Part shown: one piece after another, positions 9,557 to 18,713 of the stretch
Layout of the letters: every line of letters starts with the position of its first letter
Numbering within the stretch: the stretch's first letter is position 1
NCBI RefSeq assembly: GCF_014171475.1
Contig: NZ_CP048817.1
Span: forward strand, 2,976,001 to 3,040,000
Direction of reading: 5' to 3'
Source: Sphingomonas sp. So64.6b
GTDB taxonomy: Bacteria > Pseudomonadota > Alphaproteobacteria > Sphingomonadales > Sphingomonadaceae
DNA length: 64,000 nucleotides
Notes under the pieces: generated by a model
Seen by the model: only the letters and a program-made list of their open reading frames with translations
What the model was told of the DNA's origin: nothing
Database searches by the model: none
Position numbers and translations under genes: made by a program

Positions 9557-10513
9557 ATGGCGAACGATGTCCTGAAGGAAATGGGCTATCTCTTCCTCGG
9601 TAGCCGGTTGAAAAGGCTGGCCGAACGGATGCAGGCCGATGTCGCGAGCATTGCCGAGCGTGCCGGGCTGGCGATCCAGCCGAGCCAATATCCGATCCTC
9701 GTCGCGCTCGACCGTTTCGGGACGCTGACCGTCGGCGCGCTGGCCGAGAAGCTGGGGCTGAGCCAGCCGGCGATCACGCGCAACCTGGCCCGGCTGGTCG
9801 AACTCGGCCTGATCGAGACGATCGCTACGCCGGGCGACCAGCGCCGCCGGTCATTGTCGCTGACCGAAGCCGGCCATGAGGCGATGGCGCGATCGAAGCG
9901 CGACGTCTGGCCGTATATCGACGCGGCGGTGCTTGAGCTGTGCGATGGGCTGGATGGCCCGCTGCTCGGGCAGATCGCGACGATCGAGGATGCTCTCGAA
10001 CGCCAGTCGCTTGAGCGGCGCGCGCTTGACGGGCCGGCGTCGGGCCTGATGATCCGGGAATATTCCGACGAGTTGGCGCGCGATTTCCACGACATCAATG
10101 CCGAGTGGATCGCATCGATGTTCCGCATCGAGCAGACCGACCGCGACGTGCTGGAAAACCCCCGCGTGCGGATCATCGATCCCGGCGGGGTGATCCTGTT
10201 CGCCGAAGCGAAGGGTCTTGGCGTGGTCGGCACCTGCGCCCTTCAGAAAACCGGCGAGCGGCAATTCGAGCTGACCAAGATGGGCGTGCTCGAATCCGCG
10301 CGTGGCCGCAAGGCGGGCGAATATCTGCTTGACGCAATGCTACGCCGCGCGCGGCAGATGGAGGTCGAAACACTCTATCTGCTGACCAGTTCGAAATGCG
10401 CCGCCGCGATCCATCTCTACGAGAAACACGGCTTCGCGCACGACGCGGAGATCATGCGCGATTTCGGCGCACGCTATGAACGCTGCGACGTGGCGATGCG
10501 CTATAGAGGTTAG
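9557..10513 (+). CDS. MarR-type winged helix fused to GNAT acetyltransferase
   Basis: 318 residues with two domains. Residues about 1-150 form a MarR-like winged helix (SQYPILVALDRFGTLTVGALAEKLGLSQPAITRNLARL), and residues 160-318 a GNAT acetyltransferase (RGRKAGEYLLDAMLRRARQME for acetyl-CoA binding, then AAIHLYEKHGF). Such fusions are annotated as bifunctional regulator/acetyltransferase; the ligand and acetylation target are unknown. The ATG at 9557 follows TGGAG. The AT-rich sequence TTACATAACGCAGTATATAAC just upstream (9509-9529) is a plausible autoregulatory or promoter site. Confidence 0.85.
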   Translation: MANDVLKEMGYLFLGSRLKRLAERMQADVASIAERAGLAIQPSQYPILVALDRFGTLTVGALAEKLGLSQPAITRNLARLVELGLIETIATPGDQRRRSLSLTEAGHEAMARSKRDVWPYIDAAVLELCDGLDGPLLGQIATIEDALERQSLERRALDGPASGLMIREYSDELARDFHDINAEWIASMFRIEQTDRDVLENPRVRIIDPGGVILFAEAKGLGVVGTCALQKTGERQFELTKMGVLESARGRKAGEYLLDAMLRRARQMEVETLYLLTSSKCAAAIHLYEKHGFAHDAEIMRDFGARYERCDVAMRYRG

Positions 10514-10525
10514 GCGGTACGGGGG

Positions 10526-10660
10526 TTAGGCTGTGGCGCTCTTCTTCGGCTTGACCGTCTTTGCCTTGGCCGGTGCGGGTGCAGCAGCGACAACAGGCTT
10601 GGCGGTGACACGTGCGAGCGCGCGGTTGCGCCGCTTGTTGGCTGTACGTAGCTGTCCCAT
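10526..10660 (-). CDS. Small basic lysine/alanine-rich protein, 44 residues
   Basis: This short minus-strand gene starts MGQLRTANKRRNRALARV and ends VKPKKSATA. It is strongly basic, with an Ala/Pro/Lys-rich tail like histone-H1-like or ribosome-associated small proteins. I believe similar MGQLRTANKR-type proteins are common in Sphingomonadales, but I cannot check that here. It sits between the MarR-GNAT and cupin genes on the opposite strand. The coding pattern (A/P/K repeats in this frame only) and the start with CTTCCCC upstream on its strand (no strong ribosome site) give moderate support. Confidence 0.6.
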   Translation of the reverse strand: MGQLRTANKRRNRALARVTAKPVVAAAPAPAKAKTVKPKKSATA

Positions 10661-10842
10661 GGGGAAGTCCAATCATGTCGGAGGGCATCGCGGTGTCGGG
10701 CCGATCGCCGGTCGCCGCAATGATGGCCTGGCTCATGGTCATGATATGCGGTCCGTGACAAGCGCTATCGCCGCGGCGTGGCTTGCGCCCCAGGCACGAC
10801 ATGCCGATCTTGAATGCCGATAACGATGCCGGAGCAGAGACG

Positions 10843-11208
10843 ATGTTATCCCCCACCACCCTGACCGCCGCCTTCGACCGCGTGACCGACTATTGGTCGC
10901 CCAAGGTAATCGGGCGGGTCAATGATCAGTTGCTCAAGGCGGCCAAGCTGAAGGGCGAATTCGTGTGGCACGCGCATGATGGCGAGGACGAGCTGTTCTA
11001 CATCGTTAAGGGCTCGCTGCGGATCGAGTTCGAGGATGGTCCGGTCGAGCTGTCGCAGGGCGACTTCCTGACCGTGCCGAGCGGCGTCCGGCACAATCCG
11101 GTCGCGGACGAGGAATGCTGGGTGCTGCTGATCGAACCGGCCTCGACCAAACATACCGGCGACGAGGTCACCTCGCGCACCCGCAGCCTGGACGAGCAGC
11201 TTAGTTAG
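10843..11208 (+). CDS. Single-domain cupin protein
   Basis: 121 residues forming one cupin barrel. Metal-ligand-like motif 1 is HAHDGEDELFYIVKG (two His, one Glu) and motif 2 is DFLTVPSGVRHNP. Small cupins of this type bind a metal or small ligand, and the substrate cannot be read from sequence. The ATG at 10843 has GGAG eight bases upstream (CCGGAGCAGAGACG). An in-frame ATG at 10801 has no ribosome site. Confidence 0.85.
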   Translation: MLSPTTLTAAFDRVTDYWSPKVIGRVNDQLLKAAKLKGEFVWHAHDGEDELFYIVKGSLRIEFEDGPVELSQGDFLTVPSGVRHNPVADEECWVLLIEPASTKHTGDEVTSRTRSLDEQLS

Positions 11209-11225
11209 TGCGTCATCCTCGCGAG

Positions 11226-11499
11226 ATGATCATCCGCTCATCAACGGCACTGGCCTGCCTCCTGTTGCTGAGCAGTTGTTCGTATAGCTATGAGTTGCTC
11301 GCAACGGTCATCAACGCCGACTGGCCTTTGTTGTTGATCTGAAATCCCGAAAAACGCCGTCATGCGTCAACGCTATCGACGTGGTCGCGCATGGCGAAGC
11401 GCGAGCAAGGGCAGCGCCGGGCGATGACCCGTCGCTGATCGGATTCGGCACATGCTTTTGGAAGCCGGTGTGGAAGGCGAGGTTCGGGCCCTGTCAGAC
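11226..11499 (+). pseudogene. Frameshifted small lipoprotein gene
   Basis: An ATG at 11226 opens a signal-peptide-like sequence MIIRSSTALACLLLLSSCSY with a lipobox Cys, reading to about codon 30 (ELLATVIN) before going out of frame to an early stop at 11342. From 11318 the next frame continues sensibly as RLAFVVDLKSRK, then CVNAIDVVAHGEARARAAPG. Loss of one G near 11316 would rejoin the two frames. The C-terminal part runs into transposase-like sequence at about 11500. I infer a once-functional lipoprotein broken by a 1-bp deletion and truncated by insertion. Confidence 0.6.
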
Positions 11500-11612
11500 C
11501 GGCAGGCGCCGCTATTATCGTTGGGTCGAGCAGGGCGTGATCGACCGGATCTTCGCGGCCGCGTTGGATGATCCCGCCGCCGGCGACTGGATTGGGGATG
11601 TCGGAACGAGCA
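11500..11612 (+). mobile_element. Scrap of an IS5-family-type transposase
   Basis: In the frame used by the end of the lipoprotein remnant the sequence reads RRRYYRWVEQGVIDRIFAAA then DDP. This resembles the N-terminal orfA segment of IS5-type transposases (a W-rich helix followed by G-hydrophobic-[DE]RI). No other transposase domain or inverted terminal repeat is visible, so it is a dead fragment. Confidence 0.5.
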
Positions 11613-11721
11613 TTCCCCGCGTCGGTTGCGCGTCGGTTGCCCTCCGGCCAAAAGCGGCGCAGATTTGGCCCGCAGGTCAGGAGAGTCTCGATGAAGCGCG
11701 CGATGCCCAGGGCTCTTGCGG

Positions 11722-13362
11722 ATGCCCAAGGCGGCGCGAGTTGAGCTAGCGGCACCGATGCGCAGAGCCGATATCATCGCCGGTCTGTCGGTTGCCGGCC
11801 TGATGCTGCCCGAGGCGGTCGCTTATGCCGGCATCGCCGGGCTTGCCCCGCAACATGCCATCCTCGCGGCGATCGTTGGCGCCCTGACCTATGCGGCGAT
11901 CGGCCGCAGCCGTTTCGCGATCGTTTCGCCGACGTCCTCCTCGGCGGCGATCATGGCCGCCTCGCTTGGCACGCTGACCGCCGACCCCGCCGTGAAGATC
12001 GCGCTCGCGACGATCACGGTGGCGCTGGTCGGCATCACCTTTCTCGCGGCATCGCTGGCGCGGCTTGGCGGGTTGACCGGGTTCGTTTCCCGGCCGGTGC
12101 TGCGCGGCTTCGCCTTCGGGCTCGCGATCACCATCATCCTCAACCAAATGCCTTTGGTCTTTGGCGTTACGCCGCAAGCGGGCAATGTCTTCGGCCTTGT
12201 CGCCGGCCTGTTGTCCGATTTCGGGGCCTGGAACGGTGTGAGCATCGCCACCGGGGCCGCCGCGCTGTTCCTGCTGCTGGCACTGCGACGGCTGCCTTCG
12301 ATCCCCGGGGCGTTCATCGTGCTGGCGGCCGGCATCGCCGCGTCGATCCTGTTCGACCTGCCGGGGCACGGCGTTGCGACGGTCGGTATCATCGAGCTGA
12401 GCATCGCGATCCCTTCGCTGCCGCACATCCCCTATCCGATGCTCGCGGGGCTGGCCGAGCTTGTCATACCGCTGGTCCTGATCCTGCTTGCGGAGAGCTG
12501 GGGGACGATGCGCGCGCTGGCGCTGAGCCATGGCGACCGGATCGAGCCAAACCGCGAACTGGCCGCGCTCGGCATGGCTAACCTCGCCTCCGCGCTGGTC
12601 CAGGGATTACCGGTCGGGGCGGGGTTTTCCGCCGGCTCGGCCAGCGAGGCGGCCGGCGCCAGGACGCGAGCGGCAGGCGCGATCGCCGCGACCGGCCTCG
12701 CTTTGTTGATGCTGGCCGGCGTCCGGCTCGTCGCGCACCTGCCACAACCGGTGCTCGCGGCGGTGGTGATCGCGGCCCTGTCCCACGCGCTCAATCCGCA
12801 GCCGATCGTCCGGCTATGGCGCCTCGGGCGTGACCAATATGTGGCGATCGGCGCGGCGGTCGGTGTCCTGGCGCTCGGCGTGCTCAACGGCATGTTGTTC
12901 GCGATATTATTGTCGATCGCGGCGCTGGTGCGTCGGCTCGCCTCGCCGCAACTGGTCAGGCTCGGGCGGCTGGGCAGCTCGCAAAATTTCGTCGATCTCG
13001 CGCGCCATCCCGACGCGACCCCCATCCCCGGCGTGGCGATCTGGCGACCGGCCGAGCCGCTGTTCTTCGCCAATGCCGAAGCGGTGCTGTCCCTGATCGC
13101 CAGCCAGCAGGCCGCCGACCCCACCATCACCACGGTGGTGGTCAGCCTGGAGGAAAGCTTCGATGTCGACAGCAGCGCGGTCGATGCGTTGATCGAATTC
13201 GATGCGCGCCTGCGCATGAATGGCGCCCGCCTGTTGCTCGCCCGGGTCCGCGACACCGTGCGCGACCTGCTGATGGCGGCCGGGGCGCATGACCTTGTCG
13301 CGCGAAGCAGCTACAGCGTGGACGATGCCGTCGCCGGCCTGTCGCAGGAGACCGATCGATGA
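11722..13362 (+). CDS. SulP-family anion transporter with STAS domain
   Basis: About 546 residues. The N-terminal sulfate transporter domain has 10-12 membrane segments and the typical opening ADIIAGLSVAGLMLPEAVAYA. A C-terminal STAS domain (about residues 440-540) includes SLEESFDVDSSAVDALIEF, where DVDSSA is the usual STAS core. SulP proteins move sulfate, bicarbonate or dicarboxylates across the inner membrane; the substrate is not decidable here. I use ATG 11722 with AGGG nine bases upstream (ATG 11758 is the alternative). The stop overlaps the ATG of the next gene (ATGA), so the ParB-like protein is coupled to it. Confidence 0.9.
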   Translation: MPKAARVELAAPMRRADIIAGLSVAGLMLPEAVAYAGIAGLAPQHAILAAIVGALTYAAIGRSRFAIVSPTSSSAAIMAASLGTLTADPAVKIALATITVALVGITFLAASLARLGGLTGFVSRPVLRGFAFGLAITIILNQMPLVFGVTPQAGNVFGLVAGLLSDFGAWNGVSIATGAAALFLLLALRRLPSIPGAFIVLAAGIAASILFDLPGHGVATVGIIELSIAIPSLPHIPYPMLAGLAELVIPLVLILLAESWGTMRALALSHGDRIEPNRELAALGMANLASALVQGLPVGAGFSAGSASEAAGARTRAAGAIAATGLALLMLAGVRLVAHLPQPVLAAVVIAALSHALNPQPIVRLWRLGRDQYVAIGAAVGVLALGVLNGMLFAILLSIAALVRRLASPQLVRLGRLGSSQNFVDLARHPDATPIPGVAIWRPAEPLFFANAEAVLSLIASQQAADPTITTVVVSLEESFDVDSSAVDALIEFDARLRMNGARLLLARVRDTVRDLLMAAGAHDLVARSSYSVDDAVAGLSQETDR

Positions 13363-13976
13363 TCCAGGATCCCGAACCGCTATTGCATCCGAGAGAAATC
13401 GCCGGCCTGCGTCCGACGCAGATCTCGGTCGGCCTGCGCGAGGTCGAACGCAAGCGTCAGGACTGGCGCCATCGTGCCGAACGCGAGGGTCCCGACTTTC
13501 TCGGCCGCCACATGCTTCCAGTGGTGATCGGACCCAAGAACCGGGCGTATCTGATCGACAATCATCACCTTGCGCTCGCCCTGCATCTGGAGGGTGTGAC
13601 GCATGTTCTGGTCCATATCATCGCCGATCTGAGCGCGCTCACCCGGCCCATGTTCATCACCTTCATGGATAATCGCAACTGGCTGCACCCGTTCGACGCG
13701 AAGGGCATCCGCCAGGATTATGACGATATCCCGAAGCACGTTGCCGGCCTGGTCGACGATCCATACCGGTCGCTTGCCGGCGCGCTGCGGCGCGCGGGCG
13801 GCTATGCCAAGGTCGATACGCCCTATGCCGAGTTTCTGTGGGCCGACTTCCTCCGGCGGCGGATCAAACCGGGCCGCGTCGATGGCCATTTCGACAAGGC
13901 GCTGTCCGAAGCGCTGGCGCTCGCGAACGGTCACGACACGGCACACCTGCCTGGCTGGGCCGGGACGAGCGGCTAG
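13359..13976 (+). CDS. ParB-like (ParBc_2 type) protein
   Basis: 205 residues. The sequence LRPTQISVGLREVERKRQDW, then LPVVIGPKNRAYLIDNHHLALAL, matches the ParB-like nuclease fold of the ParBc_2 family, in which a short product domain carries a conserved Asp-Asn-His-His. There is no helix-turn-helix domain, so a role in chromosome partition is unlikely. The gene begins within the stop codon of the SulP transporter gene, implying co-translation and possibly a shared process such as anion sensing or transport control. That last link is inference. Confidence 0.7.
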   Translation: MIQDPEPLLHPREIAGLRPTQISVGLREVERKRQDWRHRAEREGPDFLGRHMLPVVIGPKNRAYLIDNHHLALALHLEGVTHVLVHIIADLSALTRPMFITFMDNRNWLHPFDAKGIRQDYDDIPKHVAGLVDDPYRSLAGALRRAGGYAKVDTPYAEFLWADFLRRRIKPGRVDGHFDKALSEALALANGHDTAHLPGWAGTSG

Positions 13977-13997
13977 ACTCCGCGCACGACGCAAGAC

Positions 13998-16247
13998 CTA
14001 GGCCGCGAAGTGGGAAAGCGCCGGACGGGCCAAATCGATCATCGGCTGTGCCGCGGAAAAGAAATAACCCTGCAATTCATCGCATCCGGCCGCGACCAGA
14101 ATATCGGCCTGCCGGCTGGTCTCGACCCCTTCGGCGGTCACCGTCAGGTCGAGCGCATGACCTAGCGCGATGATCGCCCCGACAATGGCGCGGGTGCCCG
14201 CGGAATCCTCCATGCGAGCGACAAAGCTTTGATCGATCTTGATCTTGTCGACGCGAAATCGCTGCAGGTAGCCGAGCGACGAATAGCCCGTACCGAAATC
14301 GTCCAGTGCGATGCGGAAACCGGCGCCGCGAAGACGCAAGAGGGTGCGATGGATTGCCGGGCTGTCATCCAGCAGGACGCGCTCCGTCACTTCAAGTTCG
14401 ATGCGTCGCGGATCGGCGCCCGCATCCAGGAAAACCGACAGGAGCCGGTCGGCGAAGCCCTCGGTTCGAAATTGTACGGGCGAGAGGTTGACGGCGAAAA
14501 AGGCCTGGGGCCATTGAGCGGCCGTGCGGGCGACCTCATGAATGACGAAATCGCCGATCGGCCCGATCAGCCCCGTCTCCTCGGCGACCGGGATGATTTC
14601 TCCGGGAGTCAGGAGCCCGTGGACCGGATGATGCCAGCGTAGCAGCGCTTCGAAGCCAACCACGCCGCCGCTCGCGGCATGCTCCGGCTGATACCAGACC
14701 GCGAGTTCGCCTTCCTCAAGCGCCCGCCGGAGTTCGGAGTTCAGGATGCTGCGGCGCCGGGTTTTGGCGTCCATCACGGAGGCGTAAGGACGCGCGCAGT
14801 TCCGCCCATCGTCCTTCGCGCGGTAAAGCGCCACGTCTGCCCGACGCATGAGTTCGACCTCATCGACGCCACCGGCCGCTCGCGCGGTTCCCACGCTGGC
14901 AGACGCGAAAACCTGGCTCTCGGCGAGATCGAACGGTCTGTCGAACAGCCCCCGGACGTCATCGCAGAAGGATCGTACGGTGCTTGCGGTCCAGTTTTCC
15001 GCGAGCAGGACCGCGAACTCGTCTCCGCCCAGTCGTGCGACGACGTTGCCCGGTGGGAGAAGAGCGACAAGCCGATCCGCGAATTTCCGGATCAGTTGAT
15101 CTCCGGCCAGATGGCCCAGCGTGTCGTTGACTTCCTTGAAACGATCGATGTCGATCATCATCAGCCAGATTGGCTGATGCGGGGTGCACGCCGCCAGCGC
15201 CTTGTCGATCCTGAGCTTGAGCAGCGAACGATTGGGCAGCCCGGTCAATGGGTCGTGAAAGGATCGGTATGATGCTTCGGTCTGAGTCGTTGCGAGCGAA
15301 TGCATCGACTTCGACAAGCGGAACGCGAGCGCGCTGATAAAGGCACCCAGCGCGAGGAGAACAAAGGCGTTGAGCGGAATGAGCGTGTGCAGGATTTTGG
15401 TGCCCGGAAGCTCGGGATGCCAGATCAAATAGCCAAAATTCTGCCGCCATTCGGTCCGCAGCAACAAGGACTGCTCTCCGTCCCGGGCATTGTCCACACG
15501 ACTGAAGCGTGGCGCGTCGATCAGATGTCTGGCGCTCAGGTCGGCAAGGAAATTTCCATCGAGATATCGCACGCTGACGAGCAGGGGCGAGCCGTTCGGC
15601 TGCCGCACATAACCGGGTGTCGAAGGCTTGATCATCATCGCGCTGGCGGCGGCCGGGCGGCCGTCGACCAGCATGAGATGCGTGTCGTGCGTGGCCCGCG
15701 CCGTTGTGCGGACGGTGGTGTGCTCGTGCAACGGCCTGGCGATATTCCGGTCGTGCCGGCCATTGGGAACATCACGACGGCCGCGTGCGCCGTCGATGAT
15801 GATCAGCAGGTCCTTCCTGACCGCCATGAACCGCCGGTTGGATACCAATCGACCCTGGCTGACCGACTGGATCGGCCGGTCCGAGCTGTCGAGGATAAAG
15901 ACCTCGTCGTGTTTGAAGATCCTGTGGAGCCAGGAGCCGATATTGTCGTACAGCCAAGTCTGCGGGGGGTGAGGATCGGCAAGCTTGGTGGCCGCATCAT
16001 CCCATATCGCGACGGTTTCCTGCTGAAGAGCGAGCTCGTCCAGACTGACATCGATGGCAAGCTGCGCGACGCGTAGCTGACGCGCTACTGAGATTTGATC
16101 GCTCTGGTGGGTCGACCAGTAAATACCGGCAAAGGCGAGTCCGGCCATTCCAACCAACAGCAGCATGGCCGAAACCGCGATGGCCCTGAACGGCTTTTGC
16201 GCATGATCGCCGAATACAGGTCTGACTCGGCGATCTGGCATCGTCAT
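13998..16247 (-). CDS. CHASE4-GGDEF-EAL cyclic-di-GMP enzyme
   Basis: About 749 residues from the ATG at 16247 (16241 also possible). The order is: transmembrane helix near 26-48, a periplasmic CHASE4-like sensor domain to about 250, a second helix around 275-297 (NAFVLLALGAFISALAF), a GGDEF domain with an intact RLGGDEF signature, and a C-terminal EAL domain with GFEALLRWHHP, DDFGTGYSSLGYL and KIDQSF. Both catalytic motifs look intact, so it could make or break c-di-GMP; many such tandem proteins mainly act as phosphodiesterases. It would couple an extracytoplasmic signal to the motile/sessile switch and exopolysaccharide output. Confidence 0.9.
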   Translation of the reverse strand: MTMPDRRVRPVFGDHAQKPFRAIAVSAMLLLVGMAGLAFAGIYWSTHQSDQISVARQLRVAQLAIDVSLDELALQQETVAIWDDAATKLADPHPPQTWLYDNIGSWLHRIFKHDEVFILDSSDRPIQSVSQGRLVSNRRFMAVRKDLLIIIDGARGRRDVPNGRHDRNIARPLHEHTTVRTTARATHDTHLMLVDGRPAAASAMMIKPSTPGYVRQPNGSPLLVSVRYLDGNFLADLSARHLIDAPRFSRVDNARDGEQSLLLRTEWRQNFGYLIWHPELPGTKILHTLIPLNAFVLLALGAFISALAFRLSKSMHSLATTQTEASYRSFHDPLTGLPNRSLLKLRIDKALAACTPHQPIWLMMIDIDRFKEVNDTLGHLAGDQLIRKFADRLVALLPPGNVVARLGGDEFAVLLAENWTASTVRSFCDDVRGLFDRPFDLAESQVFASASVGTARAAGGVDEVELMRRADVALYRAKDDGRNCARPYASVMDAKTRRRSILNSELRRALEEGELAVWYQPEHAASGGVVGFEALLRWHHPVHGLLTPGEIIPVAEETGLIGPIGDFVIHEVARTAAQWPQAFFAVNLSPVQFRTEGFADRLLSVFLDAGADPRRIELEVTERVLLDDSPAIHRTLLRLRGAGFRIALDDFGTGYSSLGYLQRFRVDKIKIDQSFVARMEDSAGTRAIVGAIIALGHALDLTVTAEGVETSRQADILVAAGCDELQGYFFSAAQPMIDLARPALSHFAA

Positions 16248-16284
16248 TGATAGGATCGCGCACATTAAAAAGGCATTAATTCCG

Positions 16285-17928
16285 CTATTTAGTGGGACAC
16301 AGATCCTTACCACGTGGCCGGGCCGCTGCGCTCGGCGGGATGATCGCGATGCCGTCGAGATGGCGTACCCGGTGCGCCAGTGCGGGCGGCACCGCGCCGT
16401 CGACCAGCACATAGAGCCGCGCCGGATCGATCAGGCCGGCGCGGAAACGCCGTGCCGCCGCGTCGAGGCGCCGGCGCGTCGCCACCGTCTCACGCGAGGC
16501 GTAGAAGAACGGCACCGGGCGGCACTGGCGTACCGCGCGCCACGCAATCTCCTCCATCACGACAAGGTCGCCGAACGGATCGGGCGGCTGGAAATCGACC
16601 GCGCCCGCGCGGGCGATCAGTGCGTCCCAGCGCGGATCGGGCGTGCGGTGATAGGTGCCGGGCGTGTCGGCCAGGACGCTGGTCGCACGGACCGCGGCGA
16701 GCATCGGCATCAGGTCGACCAGTTGCAGCGCGAGCGCGCCCGCAAGGATCAGCGGCGCGCGCTTCATGCGACACATGATCAGGATCGCGGCGATGGCGAT
16801 GGTGTAGGTGACCGGCCAGAACAGCCGCCCCGATGCGCGCACCGGATCGAGCAGGTCGATGATCGCGGGTGGCAGGCGGACGCCGCCGACCGGCTGACCG
16901 GCGAACAGGGGTTGCGGCCCGATCGCGACCACCGCGAAGATGAGGAACGCCGGCACGAGCCAGGCAAGGCGCCGCAGCGCGTCGCGCGGGAGCGCTTCCG
17001 CGTCCGCGCCGTGACGCAGGCCGAACGCCAGCCTGACCAGCGCGGCCAGTGCCAGCGCGAGCAGACCGGCGCCGAGATACTGGAACCCCTCAAAGCCGCG
17101 CCCGCTCTCCGGCGAGGACGGCAGGAGCGCGGAATAGGTCGGGTTGCCCGGGTTCCACAGCGCGTCGATCGGCATCGGGAACCGGCCATAGGTGCCGGTC
17201 GATCCGAAATGCTGGCCGAGGATGCCGTGCAGCGACACGATCAGCGCGGTGGCGATGGCGACGATCGCCGCATGGATCAGCGTCCGCCCGCGTTCCGGTT
17301 CGGCGACCAGTGAACGCAACACCGAGCTGGCCCAGATCGCGGCGACCATCAGCAGCAGATAGCTATGGACCAAAGCCGCGACACCGAGCAGCGCGATCCA
17401 CCAGAGCGGGCGGCGCGCGCGGACCGGATCGAGATGGAGCCATAGCGCCCACAGGATCAGCCACTGCGCGCACAGGCTGGCATGGCCGTAGCGGTTGATC
17501 AGCACCGGCATCAGCACGAGCAATGCCGCGCCGAGCCAGGCGCTGACCCCGTCGGGCGCGTGACGCCGCACGATCGCCCAGCCGAAACCGGCTTGAAGCA
17601 GCATGCAGGCGAGATACCATGGGCCGACGAACTGCAGCCCCGGCGGCAGCCATGGCGCGACCGGGCCGAGCAGCAGGCCAAGCAACGGGATGCTGTCGGT
17701 GAACAACAATGCCATGCCGTCGGGCGCGCCGATCAGCGGCTGGTGAAGCAATGGCCATGAGCCAGCGGCGCGCAGATAAGCGGCGAGCCCGATCGCGCTC
17801 TGCCCCCGGTCATGGCCGTCGATCACCCAGCCGACATTGCGCGGGTCGAGTACGCCGAGATGCATCCAGCCGGCGAACACGATGACGGCAAGCGCCACCA
17901 GTGCGAAGGTGGGAAACAGGCGGCGCAT
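16285..17928 (-). CDS. DUF6311-type polytopic membrane protein
   Basis: 547 residues with about ten hydrophobic segments. The opening FAGWMHLGVLDPRNVGWVI, then GHDRGQSAIGLAAYLRAAGS, is typical of DUF6311 proteins, which resemble GT-C glycosyltransferases with long membrane cores and a small soluble C-terminal domain. A role in transferring sugars to lipids or proteins is likely by fold but unproven. It ends about 40 bp upstream of the c-di-GMP gene on the same strand, so the two may be co-transcribed. Confidence 0.75.
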   Translation of the reverse strand: MRRLFPTFALVALAVIVFAGWMHLGVLDPRNVGWVIDGHDRGQSAIGLAAYLRAAGSWPLLHQPLIGAPDGMALLFTDSIPLLGLLLGPVAPWLPPGLQFVGPWYLACMLLQAGFGWAIVRRHAPDGVSAWLGAALLVLMPVLINRYGHASLCAQWLILWALWLHLDPVRARRPLWWIALLGVAALVHSYLLLMVAAIWASSVLRSLVAEPERGRTLIHAAIVAIATALIVSLHGILGQHFGSTGTYGRFPMPIDALWNPGNPTYSALLPSSPESGRGFEGFQYLGAGLLALALAALVRLAFGLRHGADAEALPRDALRRLAWLVPAFLIFAVVAIGPQPLFAGQPVGGVRLPPAIIDLLDPVRASGRLFWPVTYTIAIAAILIMCRMKRAPLILAGALALQLVDLMPMLAAVRATSVLADTPGTYHRTPDPRWDALIARAGAVDFQPPDPFGDLVVMEEIAWRAVRQCRPVPFFYASRETVATRRRLDAAARRFRAGLIDPARLYVLVDGAVPPALAHRVRHLDGIAIIPPSAAARPRGKDLCPTK

Positions 17929-18011
17929 CGGCGGTTAGCGTCCGATGCTTTGGGGCGGGGTGCCCGTTGCCACGAGGCCTTGGCAGGACTTCCACATGCG
18001 TCTTGCTCCCA

Positions 18012-18109
18012 CCGTCACCCCGGACTTGTTCCGGGGTCCACTGAGCCGCAGAATCAACGGCTTGCGAATTTGCGGAACGGTGGACCCCGGAACAAGTCCG
18101 GGGTGACGG
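18012..18109. repeat. Interspersed inverted repeat, family 2
   Basis: Second full copy of the repeat at 9336, with arms CCGTCACCCCGGACTTGTTC and the complementary GGAACAAGTCCGGGGTGACGG around a 40-bp centre. It lies between the DUF6311 gene start and the next lipoprotein gene end. Confidence 0.85.
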
Positions 18110-18165
18110 CTAAAGGCTTGCGAAGGCCTTGCCTGCACGGGGATGACGATGGCGTCACGCCCGGA

Positions 18166-18699
18166 TCACAGCGCGGTGAGTGTCATCGTGTGCGTGCAGC
18201 CGCCGAGCACGACGATGCGGATCGCCGCCAGGTCATGCGTTTTGGCCAGGGTCGAGACCATGTCGTCCTCGATCGCGAGGCGCTGCGACGTGCTGAACGG
18301 CGTGGACGGCGCGAGCGTGGCGACCAGGTTGGGCAAGGCGCGCTTGAGCGCCGCGGATTCGCTGCAGCCCGATACCGGCACGACGATCAGCCGCATCTGC
18401 CACACCTTGCCGTCGGGCCGCGTGAAGATCTGGGCGTTGCCGCCCGGCGCGGTGAGCGTGCGGATCGCGCCGCCGGTGGTCGCGTCGCGAATGCCGTCCT
18501 TGGTCGCCCCGCCCTTCCATGGCGCGCCGATCTCGTCGATCAGCCTGGCCGCGCCGTCCAGGTCGACCGCGAACGCCGGGCGCGCAGGCGTCGCTTCGGC
18601 GGCGGCATTGTCGTCCTCGGGCGCGGGCGCCGGCGTGGAATCGCAAGCGGCGAGCGCAAGCAGCGCGGTTGCCGCGCTCAACCAGGTCAGGGTCCGCAT
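18166..18699 (-). CDS. Predicted lipoprotein, function unknown
   Basis: 177 residues starting MRTLTWLSAATALLALAAC, a clear lipoprotein signal with lipobox LAAC. A Pro/Glu/Ala-rich linker follows, and then a domain with two later cysteines (SGCSES and LGGCTH) that could form a disulfide. I do not recognise the domain. AAGGAGAG sits about nine bases before the ATG at 18699, a strong ribosome site. It lies directly downstream of the M3 peptidase gene (14-bp gap, same strand), so the two probably form an operon. Confidence 0.8.
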   Translation of the reverse strand: MRTLTWLSAATALLALAACDSTPAPAPEDDNAAAEATPARPAFAVDLDGAARLIDEIGAPWKGGATKDGIRDATTGGAIRTLTAPGGNAQIFTRPDGKVWQMRLIVVPVSGCSESAALKRALPNLVATLAPSTPFSTSQRLAIEDDMVSTLAKTHDLAAIRIVVLGGCTHTMTLTAL

Positions 18700-18713
18700 C
18701 GTCACTTCTCTCC

